Positions 1 to 8,764 of a stretch of 64,000 nt of DNA are shown piece after piece. Source of the stretch: Aporhodopirellula rubra (lineage in GTDB: Bacteria; Planctomycetota; Planctomycetia; Pirellulales; Pirellulaceae); NCBI RefSeq assembly GCF_014192335.1, contig NZ_JACHXU010000013.1, positions 62,001-126,000 of the forward strand, read 5' to 3'. The notes below the pieces were generated by a model. That model ran no database searches. It was not told the DNA's origin and worked only from the letters and a program-made list of their open reading frames with translations. Position 1 is the first letter of the stretch. Each line of letters starts with the position of its first letter. The position numbers were made by a program, and so were the translations under genes.

Positions 1-1
1 C

Positions 2-2503
2 GTCAGTTCCATCGGCGATGCGGCGGTGTTATCGATGAGCCTCTCATCATCGGACAACGGTTCGTTCGGAATGAACACACCTGCGTACTTCGCGGTCGAC
101 AACGTGATGCTGGAAAGTGAATCGGAAACGCTGCCGACGTTGACGATCACGCGTAACACTTTGGACACGTCGGAGGCATTGGCTGTCAATCTCTCAGACG
201 ATCGTGCGGATGTTCTGTTGCCCTCATCGGTGACGATTCCCGCGGGGATGTCCAGTGTCGAGGTTCCGGTGACCTGGATTGATAACTCACTCTTTGATGG
301 CGGGGGAGTTTGGCATGTGAACGCGACCGCCGTAGGCCATGTTGACGGCAACGTGGATGTTTCGCTTGTCGATGATGACGTCAAAGTACTGACTCTGACG
401 CTGTCTCACGATTCGGTCAGCGAGTCTGAAGGTGTGCAGACGATCGGATTTGAAGACATTGGCGGATCGTTAAGTTCGGAGTCGTACAACAACGGATCCG
501 ACGGGCAGGGCGGATTCACTGCCGGATCGGTTTCGTTCCCAACGGCTTACAATTCGACCTGGGGCAGTTGGAGTGGTTGGGCGGCATCGAACGTGACGGA
601 CGTGAACACGGCGGGATTCACGAACCAGTTTTCAGCGTATACCGATGTGGATGGAACTCAGCCCGGCGGCGGTGCAAACGGATCGGAGACCTTTGCGGTT
701 GCGGGCGGATACGGAGTCTCGCCTTTGACGATTTCGATGCCCGGCGACTTTGCGGATGCATCATTCAGTTCGATCTCGATCACCAACACGACGTACGCGG
801 CGCTCTCGATGCTCGAGGGAGACGATTTCGCGAAACAGTTCGGTGGCGAGAGCGGTGACGATCCTGATTACTTCTTATTGACGATCGATGGGCTTAATGC
901 CGCGGGCGAATCGGTCGGCGTGATTGAGTTCTATTTGGCTGACTATCGTTTCGAAGATAACTCGCTCGACTACGTAGTCGATGAATGGACGACGGTCGAT
1001 TTGAGTTCGTTGTCGACCGCGTCGAGTTTGCAGTTCACGATGTCATCGTCGGATGTCGGCGATTATGGCATGAACACGCCCGCGTACTTCGCGATCGATG
1101 AACTGGTGATCGATCGTTCGGCGGCCCCCGCACCTTCGATGGTGATTCATCGCAACACGTCGGATGTCAGCGAAGCGTTGACCGTATCGCTGGAATCGAC
1201 CTTGCCGTCACGATTGTCCGCCCCTTCTTCGGTGGTGATCCCCGCGGGCGTGGATAGCATCCGAGTTCCGCTGTCGGTGATCGATGACGCCGAGTACTTG
1301 GGAGATGCAGTGGTGGAACTGGCTGCGAGTGCGGACGGATACATCGGTATGTCCGATGCGATCTCAGTCTTGGAAGATGATTTGCCGTCGTCGTTGACAC
1401 TGCAGCGGGTTGATGAATCCAACCGTTTAGTAGGAGGTGTGTCGGATGTGGTATTGGGCGAGTTTGGTGACGATGCCAACATCGACCTGATACTCAGTAA
1501 CGGCCCGCAGCAGTTCACGCTGAATCCAGTCGAGGCGGGATCGCTGACGGTTCGATTGTCGGGCGGCAGCGATTGGGCGCGGTTGAACAGCAAGACATTC
1601 GACGTTGTCGACGGCGGCCTCGGCGTCGACACAGTGATCATCTCGCCGACTGATTTGGAGGACGGTGAATCTGTCGATGTCGCGGCGTGGTTAAATGGTC
1701 GCGTCATCGGTTTTGAAACCGTGGTGTTGGGCGCTTCGGCATCGAATGACGGAGGCTTGTCGACGGTGTTCGATTTGGATCTGGCGGCGTTGACTGAATT
1801 GTTTGGAGATTCAATTCCTCGGATCATTTCAACCGCTGGCCAATCGCTAAACTGGATCGGTGAGTGGCGACTCGGTGGAATGACGTTGGATGGCGGATCG
1901 ATCGTTGCGACGATTCAATCTGGCGGTGTCGAGGTCACGGTCACGACAGACCAACCGTGGCGAAACCTCGTGCTCAATGCCGACGTTGATGCGAGCGGTG
2001 CTGTCACGGCTCGAGACGCGCTGATGATCATCAATCGGCTCAATTCCAATCCATCCTTCGAGCTGCCATTACCTCAGACAGCGGAAGAACTCGCCGGGAT
2101 TTATTATGACGTCTCCGGCGACGGCATCGTCACGTCGCTCGATGCCCTGCAGGTGATCAACTGGCTCAACGAACATGACAACGGGGCACCGACGTCCGAA
2201 CCTGCTGAAGGTGCGATCGTCGAGACGTCTCCCGTGGCGTTGCCATCGGACGCATCGGATTCCACTTCATTCGCCAACTCGACACTGGCTCGAAGTATCG
2301 ATGAAGCCTTGAGGTCAGCCGATTTCGACGTCGACGGTAACGCCCTCGTGTCGACTGCTTCGGTTCAGATTGAGTCTTCAGACACCGAAGTCGACGGGGG
2401 TGCTGCGGCAAATCGTATCGAACCCGCCTCAGTTGACGTCGCTATGAGCGAACTCGAATTGTTATCAACGGCATTCTCCCTACAATCGGAGATTCAACGA
2501 TGA
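2..2503 (+). CDS. Calx-beta / DUF4465 / dockerin surface protein, 5'-truncated by window edge
   Basis: Partial secreted, multi-module surface protein. The frame is open from base 2, and those first codons already match an internal repeat, so the true start lies upstream. Counting from the GTG at 26, residues 1-35 are the tail of a DUF4465-like beta-sandwich. Residues about 36-120 are Calx-beta-like (SEALAVNL, VTIPAG). Residues about 135-370 are a full DUF4465-like module with the WGSWSGWAASN hallmark, and about 375-455 are a second Calx-beta-like unit. Residues about 650-720 carry two dockerin type I calcium loops (DVDASGAVTARDAL and DVSGDGIVTSLDAL). The end of each DUF4465 copy shares MNTPAYFA. 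The likely role is adhesion or assembly of extracellular proteins, which is inferred from the domains only. The stop overlaps the next gene by ATGA. Confidence 0.8.
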   Translation, partial: VSSIGDAAVLSMSLSSSDNGSFGMNTPAYFAVDNVMLESESETLPTLTITRNTLDTSEALAVNLSDDRADVLLPSSVTIPAGMSSVEVPVTWIDNSLFDGGGVWHVNATAVGHVDGNVDVSLVDDDVKVLTLTLSHDSVSESEGVQTIGFEDIGGSLSSESYNNGSDGQGGFTAGSVSFPTAYNSTWGSWSGWAASNVTDVNTAGFTNQFSAYTDVDGTQPGGGANGSETFAVAGGYGVSPLTISMPGDFADASFSSISITNTTYAALSMLEGDDFAKQFGGESGDDPDYFLLTIDGLNAAGESVGVIEFYLADYRFEDNSLDYVVDEWTTVDLSSLSTASSLQFTMSSSDVGDYGMNTPAYFAIDELVIDRSAAPAPSMVIHRNTSDVSEALTVSLESTLPSRLSAPSSVVIPAGVDSIRVPLSVIDDAEYLGDAVVELAASADGYIGMSDAISVLEDDLPSSLTLQRVDESNRLVGGVSDVVLGEFGDDANIDLILSNGPQQFTLNPVEAGSLTVRLSGGSDWARLNSKTFDVVDGGLGVDTVIISPTDLEDGESVDVAAWLNGRVIGFETVVLGASASNDGGLSTVFDLDLAALTELFGDSIPRIISTAGQSLNWIGEWRLGGMTLDGGSIVATIQSGGVEVTVTTDQPWRNLVLNADVDASGAVTARDALMIINRLNSNPSFELPLPQTAEELAGIYYDVSGDGIVTSLDALQVINWLNEHDNGAPTSEPAEGAIVETSPVALPSDASDSTSFANSTLARSIDEALRSADFDVDGNALVSTASVQIESSDTEVDGGAAANRIEPASVDVAMSELELLSTAFSLQSEIQR

Positions 2504-2721
2504 CACGTTCCAACGAGCCGCTATTGCCGCCTCGCTCGCCGTGCATCGGGATTTGTCAGGTCAACGACCAACAAATCTGCGGTGGCTGCTATCGAACACT
2601 CAGTGAAATTGGACGTTGGTCGATTGCATCGACGGACGAAAAACGTTCCATTTTGAATTGCGTGCAACGAAGACGCTTTGAATCCGTTTTTCCTGCGTCG
2701 TGTGGGCAAGACGAAACCTAA
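2500..2721 (+). CDS. DUF1289 domain protein
   Basis: Small 73-residue cytosolic protein. It shows the DUF1289 cysteine pattern: SPCIGICQV at residues 14-22 followed by CGGCYRTLSEI, then a conserved Trp (GRW). Two closely spaced Cys pairs suggest metal binding, although no function is established for the family. The ATG overlaps the stop of the upstream surface-protein gene (ATGA), which indicates translational coupling, though a functional link is not obvious. The length is typical for the family. Confidence 0.8.
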   Translation: MTRSNEPLLPPRSPCIGICQVNDQQICGGCYRTLSEIGRWSIASTDEKRSILNCVQRRRFESVFPASCGQDET

Positions 2722-2756
2722 CACCGTCCGCTTCCTTTCCCTTTTGAAACACTGCT

Positions 2757-3362
2757 ATGAACACGATTACCACACGAATCCGCCGCTCGTTGTCCACGAT
2801 TTCGACGTCACAGGTTGCCATGATTGGTGCTGCGATGGCGGTTGCGGTTGCCGCTCGTCTGTTGCCTCACCCACCGAACTTCACCCCAATGGCGGCGATC
2901 GGGCTGTTCGCGGGCGCGGTTTGCCTGCGGCCTGTCGTCGCGGCGTCGGCGATCGTCGGTGCGATGTTGATCAGCGATTTGTTTCTCGGTTTCCACACGT
3001 TGATGCCAATCGTCTACGGTTGTCTGCTGGTGAACTTGGTCATCGGTGCTCGGTTCGTACGCGGGGCCAACGGGTTGCAATTTGGTGCGGCGTCGTGCGG
3101 CAGGATCATCGCGGGTAGCTTGATCGGCAGCGTGTTGTTCTTCCTTGTGACGAATTTCGCACACTTCCTGGCGTTCTACCCACCTACGATGGGCGGACTG
3201 GCCGCGTGTTACACCGCCGCGATCCCGTTCTTCCAGTTCACCGTAAGTGGTGACTTGGCCTACACCGGCGTCATGTTCGGTTCGCTCGCCTTGATTTCGA
3301 TCAAGTCAGGCTCGTTTGTAGGCACCCGCACATTCGCGACCCAATCTTTTAACGCACGTTGA
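2757..3362 (+). CDS. DUF6580-type integral membrane protein
   Basis: A 201-residue inner-membrane protein with about five hydrophobic segments. They lie near residues 18-37, 42-70, 75-95, 110-135 and 155-185. The motif FTPMAAIGLFAGA followed by SDLFLGFHTLMPIVYG matches my memory of DUF6580 putative transport proteins, which resemble the substrate-binding components of ECF transporters. The substrate is unknown and no energy-coupling partner is nearby. The first 17 residues are basic and polar. It ends just before a plus-strand hairpin terminator. Confidence 0.7.
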   Translation: MNTITTRIRRSLSTISTSQVAMIGAAMAVAVAARLLPHPPNFTPMAAIGLFAGAVCLRPVVAASAIVGAMLISDLFLGFHTLMPIVYGCLLVNLVIGARFVRGANGLQFGAASCGRIIAGSLIGSVLFFLVTNFAHFLAFYPPTMGGLAACYTAAIPFFQFTVSGDLAYTGVMFGSLALISIKSGSFVGTRTFATQSFNAR

Positions 3363-3483
3363 AACCAAACACGCGTTAGATCACTGACAGGAAGCGTGCC
3401 GGCAATGTCGTGAGACTTCGGGCGACTGAGTCCTAGTGAATGCTGCTGCCGTGAACGAGCACGTCAACACTTGAAGTGCCGTT

Positions 3484-3504
3484 GGAGCGAAGGCTCCTTT
3501 GTTT
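3484..3504 (+). terminator. Rho-independent-like terminator after DUF6580 gene
   Basis: A 5-bp stem (GGAGC/GCTCC) closes a GAAG tetraloop and is followed by TTTGTTT. It lies about 120 nt after the DUF6580 stop on the same strand. The stem is short, so strength is uncertain. Confidence 0.45.
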
Positions 3505-3562
3505 AGATAGGCCGTGTCACGATCGACAGGGCCTTTGAGAATACATGCCTAAAAGGCCTGGA

Positions 3563-3584
3563 ACGCGTCGCCGAGAGGACGCGT
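3563..3584 (-). terminator. Hairpin downstream of globin gene
   Basis: A perfect 7-bp inverted repeat (ACGCGTC/GACGCGT) with an 8-nt loop lies about 30 nt past the globin stop. A TTTT stretch follows several bases later on the minus strand. It faces the plus-strand terminator at 3484-3504 across a convergent gene junction. Confidence 0.4.
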
Positions 3585-3614
3585 GAATCGGCTTTTGGAC
3601 GAGCGAACGATCAC

Positions 3615-4031
3615 TTAGGCGGTCGCTTCGGTGCCACTGAGCATAGCGGCCGAGAGGGTCGAGTAGGTCAGCAGCCACGCTTCCTTGACGTCGTCAGTGA
3701 AGGCGTCGCCGAGTCCCTGCTGGAGCGTCCAGATGAGTGCTTCGCCCACGGTCGCGTAACTCGAGTCGGGTACGTTGTACTGTGCCGCGTGCTTTTGACC
3801 CAACGCTTGGACCGTTGGTAAGATCGTTTCGAGTCGGTCGAGCGATGCGACGGCGAGCGAGATCGTCGCCATCAGTTTCTTTCCTTGCTCGCTCATGTCG
3901 TTCTTGAACAGCGATTTCAGCTCGGGGTCGAGCATGAACAGTCGGCCGTAGAACAGCTCAGCGGCTTGTTCCGAAATCGGTTTGACTTTTTCCCAGCTCT
4001 CTTTGACGAGGGTGACTTGTTCGGGCGTCAT
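3615..4031 (-). CDS. Single-domain globin (flavohemoglobin/VHb type)
   Basis: A 138-residue heme globin that aligns over its full length with Vitreoscilla hemoglobin and the globin domain of flavohemoglobins. Expected heme-pocket residues are present: Tyr28 at B10 (in ELFYGRLF), Gln49 at E7, and proximal His81 at F8 (in LGQKHAAQY). No reductase domain is attached, so reduction must come from a separate partner. This family binds O2 or NO and often serves in NO dioxygenation or oxygen delivery. It is the last gene of a minus-strand run with a heme lipoprotein, a multiheme cytochrome and a NirB-like oxidoreductase, which fits nitrogen-oxide or redox stress metabolism (inference). An AAGAGAA sequence precedes the ATG. 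Confidence 0.9.
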   Translation of the reverse strand: MTPEQVTLVKESWEKVKPISEQAAELFYGRLFMLDPELKSLFKNDMSEQGKKLMATISLAVASLDRLETILPTVQALGQKHAAQYNVPDSSYATVGEALIWTLQQGLGDAFTDDVKEAWLLTYSTLSAAMLSGTEATA

Positions 4032-4175
4032 CGTGATGGTTCTCTTTGGAAAATGATTGCGAAATAAATACGACGTCGAAAAAACGGGCGTCCGTACCCA
4101 TGTTGGTTCCTTCCTTGTGCACGCTATGAAATGTCATGAGCGTATGAGAATTGGCGTCGGGAAGAACGTTCCGCG

Positions 4176-4805
4176 TTACTGCATCGGGACCCGGACGATC
4201 ACGCCGCCCATGACATCGTCTTTGACGAATTCGGGATAGTTGTCTTCGCGATTACCGTGGTCGTTGTGGCAACTCCAACATGCCTCCGCGACGGCTTTGT
4301 CGGCGTAGGCGGCGACAAAGTACTTTTCGCCACCGAGTTCTTCTTCGCCGTAAAAGTTCTCGTCGGGGTGTTCGACGAGATAGTCGAGAGCTTGGATTTC
4401 GAAATCACTCTTGGGACGGTTTTGTTCGTTCAGAGGCCACTTGCTCTTGAGCGCGTATGTGAAGCCGGCTTCCGGATTCTCGAATACCAATTCGGATCCC
4501 ATGCGGAACATTTGAGCGGGCAGAGGGATGGTGTGTTCTTCATCTTCCCAATACTCACTCGGTGTCACCGGGGCGTCTTGCTTTTTCAGACGCGTGACGA
4601 CTTTGGACGCGTACACGGTTCGGTCGGCCATCATGACCGCGTGGACGGCATCGGCGAACTTCTGATACGGGATGCCGGTTTCGGCAGGTGGTGATGGAGT
4701 CGCCGAAGCGGTCGCGGTGGTGTTGCCGCCGCATCCCGTGGTTGTTGCGGCCAGGAGGCACAGCAGACCGAGTAGTGAGAGTGATGCTTTCGTTTGAAAT
4801 TTCAT
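4176..4805 (-). CDS. DUF3365 (Tll0287-like) heme c lipoprotein
   Basis: A 209-residue secreted lipoprotein. The chosen ATG at 4805 starts a signal peptide (KASLSLLGLLCLLAA) and has an AAGGAA Shine-Dalgarno six bases upstream. An ATG at 4832 would add nine residues. The lipobox ends TTTGC (Cys25), with Thr at -3 instead of the usual Leu. One c-type heme site, CWSCH, sits near the C-terminus, as in DUF3365/Tll0287 proteins, which are PAS-like folds with one covalent heme. The likely role is redox sensing or electron transfer outside the inner membrane. It lies 101 nt behind the multiheme cytochrome gene, probably in the same transcript. Confidence 0.8.
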   Translation of the reverse strand: MKFQTKASLSLLGLLCLLAATTTGCGGNTTATASATPSPPAETGIPYQKFADAVHAVMMADRTVYASKVVTRLKKQDAPVTPSEYWEDEEHTIPLPAQMFRMGSELVFENPEAGFTYALKSKWPLNEQNRPKSDFEIQALDYLVEHPDENFYGEEELGGEKYFVAAYADKAVAEACWSCHNDHGNREDNYPEFVKDDVMGGVIVRVPMQ

Positions 4806-4811
4806 GATGAG

Positions 4812-4817
4812 TTCCTT
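4812..4817 (-). promoter_or_regulatory. Shine-Dalgarno deciding the DUF3365 start
   Basis: AAGGAA on the minus strand, spaced six bases from the ATG at 4805. This favours 4805 over the in-frame ATG at 4832. Confidence 0.6.
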
Positions 4818-4906
4818 GAGTGTTGATGCCATGGTGAGATGGCAGATATGGATTGTCGGCAGAGTTGCCGGGGCGTTGGATACCGGGACGTGGATATTGA
4901 TGATGT

Positions 4907-6304
4907 CTATTTCTTCTTCAAACGAGCCTCCCTTTTGCGTTGCTTTTCATCAAACCTCGCTTTAGCGAGATCGACACTTTCGATGTGTTGCGAGGGCGAC
5001 GTGGCGAAGCAATTCTGAATCAAATCTTGATCAGCGAGAGCGTCAATCGAGAACGCCAGTCCGTGGCAATTCATGCAAACCTCGCGAATCATTTTTTCGT
5101 TCGGACGAAGGTTGGCGTTTTGGTTGTGTTGAACCCAGACGTTGCCGTCGTCATCTTCGACGCGAGGGAGATGGCAGGTCGCGCAGGTCACGCCGCTGCC
5201 CACCGGAGACTCGCCAGCGAGTTCTTGCTGCCAAACGTCGTAGTGACTGGTCTGCGTGAACGCGTTGCTGTGATCGTCGTTATGGCATCCCAGGCATGCC
5301 TCGACCGACGCGTAGGTCGTGTCAAATCGGTGGCCTGAATGGCACGCATTGCAGTCGAGTTGTCGGTGGGCGGCGTCGACGTGCATCGGAATACGGGCTT
5401 CCGCCGGCGTCATCGCGGGGAGGTCTTGCGCCAATCGCATGCCATGATGTCCGAGTAGGAACGTGTCTCGTTCGCGTTCGTGACATTGCCCACACGTATC
5501 GAGCGAAACGGTTCGGCTCCATCGGAATTCATCGCTCGCACTGTCGGCCTCATGATTCGTGGTTTGATTTGCGGATTCGTTGAGTACTTCGGTCGCGTGA
5601 CAACCGCTGCAGTTCACCCCTGCGGCAGCGTGAGCCGTTGACGCCCAATCGTCGAGGATGGCGGCGTCACCCGATAAGGATTCGGGAGCGTCGGCGGCTA
5701 TTTGGGTGAGTTGACTCGCCGTGGGAGGGCTGGGTGAGGAGCGTGCGAGCCCCACCATTTCAGCGAGGAAGTCGTCTTCCCCGGCATGCTTGTTCAGGAA
5801 GTTTTCGTAGAGAGCAGTGTTGTCGTGGTAGTTGTGGCAACCCGCCGTTGCACAGGAGTCGAACGCGAAATCTGCGTGACTCGGTCGTGTTTCGAGCGTC
5901 TCTTGATGGCAGTGGTAGCAATAGTCAGCGGGCATCGTTAGCCCCATCACGAGCGTCTGCTCTTGAACATGTTCGCGGTGACAGGTCAGGCAATTGGTGG
6001 CGTCGAGAACGTTCAACAGGTCTGCATTGGACGGATCGTTGAATTTGCTCGACGGGTGTGTGTCTTTGGCGAGTCGGAGTTCCTCGGCGTGACAATCCAA
6101 GCATGCGTCCTCGCGAATGCCGTTGCCCTCGGTATGGCACACGTCGCAACGCATCTCGATCTGGTAGTGCCCGTGACTGGTCTCGCCTGGTAACAAGATC
6201 GTCTTGGTCAACGCACCCGGAGCTATCGCTGAATAAGCGATGATGCCGAACAAGATCACGTTGGTTCCGATCAACCAATACCACAGCCGTTTTGATCCTT
6301 TCAT
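4907..6304 (-). CDS. Membrane-anchored multiheme cytochrome c (10 CxxCH + one CX4CH)
   Basis: A 465-residue protein with an N-terminal anchor helix (residues about 7-28, WYWLIGTNVILFGIIAYSAI), followed by a periplasmic domain. Ten CxxCH heme sites are visible: CDVCH, CLDCH, CLTCH, CYHCH, CSGCH, CGQCH, CNACH, CLGCH, CATCH and CMNCH. An eleventh site is the expanded CATAGCH (CX4CH). Many extra His residues could be distal ligands. This resembles multiheme cytochromes c that relay electrons across the periplasm. The ATG at 6304 begins one base after the upstream TGA, so translational coupling is likely. A GTG at 6322 would overlap the previous gene. The electron donor is plausibly the oxidoreductase encoded just upstream. 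The terminal acceptor is unknown. Confidence 0.85.
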   Translation of the reverse strand: MKGSKRLWYWLIGTNVILFGIIAYSAIAPGALTKTILLPGETSHGHYQIEMRCDVCHTEGNGIREDACLDCHAEELRLAKDTHPSSKFNDPSNADLLNVLDATNCLTCHREHVQEQTLVMGLTMPADYCYHCHQETLETRPSHADFAFDSCATAGCHNYHDNTALYENFLNKHAGEDDFLAEMVGLARSSPSPPTASQLTQIAADAPESLSGDAAILDDWASTAHAAAGVNCSGCHATEVLNESANQTTNHEADSASDEFRWSRTVSLDTCGQCHERERDTFLLGHHGMRLAQDLPAMTPAEARIPMHVDAAHRQLDCNACHSGHRFDTTYASVEACLGCHNDDHSNAFTQTSHYDVWQQELAGESPVGSGVTCATCHLPRVEDDDGNVWVQHNQNANLRPNEKMIREVCMNCHGLAFSIDALADQDLIQNCFATSPSQHIESVDLAKARFDEKQRKREARLKKK

Positions 6305-6305
6305 T

Positions 6306-8315
6306 TCAATACCAGTACACACTCACAATGTGCCCCGCCAAAAGGGCCGGCAGGGGGACAAAAAGTGCGATATGAATCCATGTCAGTTTGGGACGCCACG
6401 CCCGAACGAACATTGCCGATTCGCCACTCAGTTTTGGTTCGAGCGATGAGGCGAGTCCCGCCAATCCGCCAACAAACGAGAGCGACAAAAACGTGAGGCT
6501 GAGTGCAAAGTTCAGGTTGCTGCCCATGCGGATGCCCGTATGCACAATTAATCCGAACACCATTGCCGTGCCCAATATCGCGTGAGCGGCACGCCATAAT
6601 CCGTAGTCACCACGACGGATCACTCGTGATCGCTTTCGCAGCGAAAACGTCAACGCGGCCAGCATGATGAATAGCAAACTGAACCCGGTCACTTGTTTCG
6701 TAAAACCGTCACGCCAGAACGCGTCGATTTTGCGCCAGCTGTCCTGGACGCTGGTGGCGAACGGAATCGGCGGCATGATCGCCAACGCAGCCGCTAGGCA
6801 GACGGCGATGAACGAGGCAACCAGGACCGCATTGGATCCACGGGTGTTGACCTTTTGTGGACCTTCGCCGACCAATTCGCATAGCAGGTTTTTACATGTG
6901 CCACACGCGGTTCCCGCCCCGGTCGCGAGAGATAATTCAGGTGCAGTACGGCAACCGTCGGCGATCGCGAGACCGAGTTGTTCGCGGGAGACGCCCATGC
7001 ACGAGCAAACCGTCGCATGGCCGGGCCACTGATGAATCGAAAGTCCTGCTCCGCCGGCGTAAGGCGTTCCGGTTTTCAGGAACCGAATCCGCTGCATCGG
7101 CCAAAGCCGTTTGTGCTGAGCGACGGACATGCGGATCAGGTTCACGTCGTCCCACTGACCGACGGATGCGGCGCCGACCATACGTCCCTGTTCCAGGATG
7201 ATTTTGCGATATCCTTCCGTGCCGGCGTGAGTGATCACGACGCCCGACGTCGATTCTCCGATCGCTTTGCCCAACGTAATAACGGGGACACCCAGTAATT
7301 TCAGTTCAACGGCTTCCTCGTTGTCAACGAATTCAGGAGTCTCGTCGGACAACCGCGCCGCCAATACATCGGCCATGCGGTAGCACGGCGCCACCAAACC
7401 GTGAATGTGTCCGTCCACGGCGGCGCATTCGCCGATTGCGTAGACGTGAGGATCGCTGGTTTCCAGACGCCGATTGACGGCGATGCCGCCCCGGGGGCCG
7501 AGTTGCAACCCTGCCTCCCGTGCGAGTTCATCACGTGGGCGAATGCCCGCGGCGACCAACACGATATCGACGTCGAGTGGATCGGCGTTTTCGAATTCGA
7601 GTCTCAGTTGGCCGTTGCTCGGAACGATGCGGTTGGTTCGCCGTGTGACATGCACATCGACACCGAGCGATTGAACTTTCTCTCGTAGGACTTTGGCCGC
7701 GTGAGCGTCGAGTTGGCGAGGCATCAATCCCGGTGCGACTTCGAGGATCGTCGTCGAAAGGCCGAGGTCTTTGATCACCTTCGCGGCTTCGAGACCGAGA
7801 AGCCCACCGCCGATGACCGCGGACGTTTTCGCGTTCTTGGCGTTGACGTAATCGCGTATAGCTTCCAGATCGTCGATCGTTCGGTAAACGAAAACGCCTG
7901 TGCTTTTTGTGCCCGCGATCGGTGGGACCCACGGATACGATCCGGTCGCAAGGACGAGTTTGTCGTATGGTTCGATGTTGCCTGCGTCATCGTGGATCTC
8001 GCGTCGTTGGAGATCGATCCGCGTGATCCGGCGGCCGGTGTGCAGTTCGATGGCGTTTTGTTCGTACCACTCTTTCGGTGACAGCAGCAGTTCGGACTCG
8101 TCACGACCAGCCAAAAGGGACGAGAGATTCACGCGGTCATACGCCGGGCGGGGTTCTTCGCCGAAAACGGATACGCAATACCGAGACCGATATTTTGATT
8201 CGATCATTCGCCGGCAAAAACCGTGTGCTGCCATTCCCCCGCCGACCACTACCAGACGCTCAGGCGATGAAACATCGACCGGGAGTGTGGCGGTAGGTTG
8301 TGGGGCACCGTGCAT
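6306..8315 (-). CDS. NirB-like FAD/NAD(P) oxidoreductase fused to BFD [2Fe-2S] domain and membrane domain
   Basis: A 669-residue fusion protein. Residues about 20-330 are a pyridine-nucleotide-disulfide oxidoreductase domain like the N-terminus of assimilatory nitrite reductase NirB/NasB. It has an FAD motif (VVVGGGMAAHGF, 22-33), an NAD(P) motif (AVIGGGLLGLEAA) and an ATG-type strand. Residues about 433-480 form a BFD-like [2Fe-2S] domain with Cys437, Cys439, Cys471 and Cys474. Residues about 493-669 hold about five transmembrane helices in place of the siroheme domain, with His residues that could ligate heme b. It probably takes electrons from NAD(P)H to the membrane and on to the coupled cytochrome. 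Starts at 8351 (ATG) or 8363 (GTG) are possible; 8315 was chosen as closest to the conserved fold. Confidence 0.8.
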   Translation of the reverse strand: MHGAPQPTATLPVDVSSPERLVVVGGGMAAHGFCRRMIESKYRSRYCVSVFGEEPRPAYDRVNLSSLLAGRDESELLLSPKEWYEQNAIELHTGRRITRIDLQRREIHDDAGNIEPYDKLVLATGSYPWVPPIAGTKSTGVFVYRTIDDLEAIRDYVNAKNAKTSAVIGGGLLGLEAAKVIKDLGLSTTILEVAPGLMPRQLDAHAAKVLREKVQSLGVDVHVTRRTNRIVPSNGQLRLEFENADPLDVDIVLVAAGIRPRDELAREAGLQLGPRGGIAVNRRLETSDPHVYAIGECAAVDGHIHGLVAPCYRMADVLAARLSDETPEFVDNEEAVELKLLGVPVITLGKAIGESTSGVVITHAGTEGYRKIILEQGRMVGAASVGQWDDVNLIRMSVAQHKRLWPMQRIRFLKTGTPYAGGAGLSIHQWPGHATVCSCMGVSREQLGLAIADGCRTAPELSLATGAGTACGTCKNLLCELVGEGPQKVNTRGSNAVLVASFIAVCLAAALAIMPPIPFATSVQDSWRKIDAFWRDGFTKQVTGFSLLFIMLAALTFSLRKRSRVIRRGDYGLWRAAHAILGTAMVFGLIVHTGIRMGSNLNFALSLTFLSLSFVGGLAGLASSLEPKLSGESAMFVRAWRPKLTWIHIALFVPLPALLAGHIVSVYWY

Positions 8316-8764
8316 TGAATAACCAGAGGCGTACACACACCGTCCACGCATGAACGTGTGCACTGGGTCGAGACGAGAAAAACGAATGAGTGGGTTTGTG
8401 TATCACGACAAAGCACACAGCATTCCAATTCTTTACGTCGGGGTGCTACATTTATCCGGGCTGCATTCCCTCACGCGTTTTGGGGGAAATGATCCACGAA
8501 CAGGGCGCGCCAATGGGAGAGATCGCAACGCAGCAAATTGGTTGCATCTTGCGCGGTCGGAGACGTTGGCGAGATCCAGCGGGGGGCGACGAGAAGTTAA
8601 GGCACATCAATGCCTAGGGGGCGTGCAACGGATGCGCGACTTTTAAGCTGCATCTGTTCGCTCGCTTACGGGAGCGACATGCGATCGTGATGCCGAGGTC
8701 GCATGCGGGGCATCACGCGGTGTTGCGGACGTTGAGCGGGAGAGGAGGCTGCAGCGACGGACGA
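8316..8764. other. Non-coding stretch between fliD and the redox unit
   Basis: About 450 bases with no credible gene; short frames here lack any recognisable pattern. It should hold the promoter of the minus-strand redox unit and the fliD 3' region. Two hairpins are seen: TCGCTC/GAGCGA at 8658-8677 and a longer one at 8686-8717. I could not find a clear FNR- or NnrR-type site. Confidence 0.5.
8686..8717 (-). terminator. Candidate fliD 3' hairpin
   Basis: A perfect 9-bp inverted repeat (CGTGATGCC/GGCATCACG) with a 14-nt loop that itself contains CGCATGCG. It lies about 50 nt past the fliD stop. No U-tract follows, so it may be a 3'-end stabiliser or a factor-dependent terminator. Confidence 0.35.

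Noticed and set aside
8739-8752. 14-mer shared with the tandem repeat at 45569
   Set aside because: Several chance 14-base matches are expected between positions in a 64-kb window, so a dispersed element is not supported.
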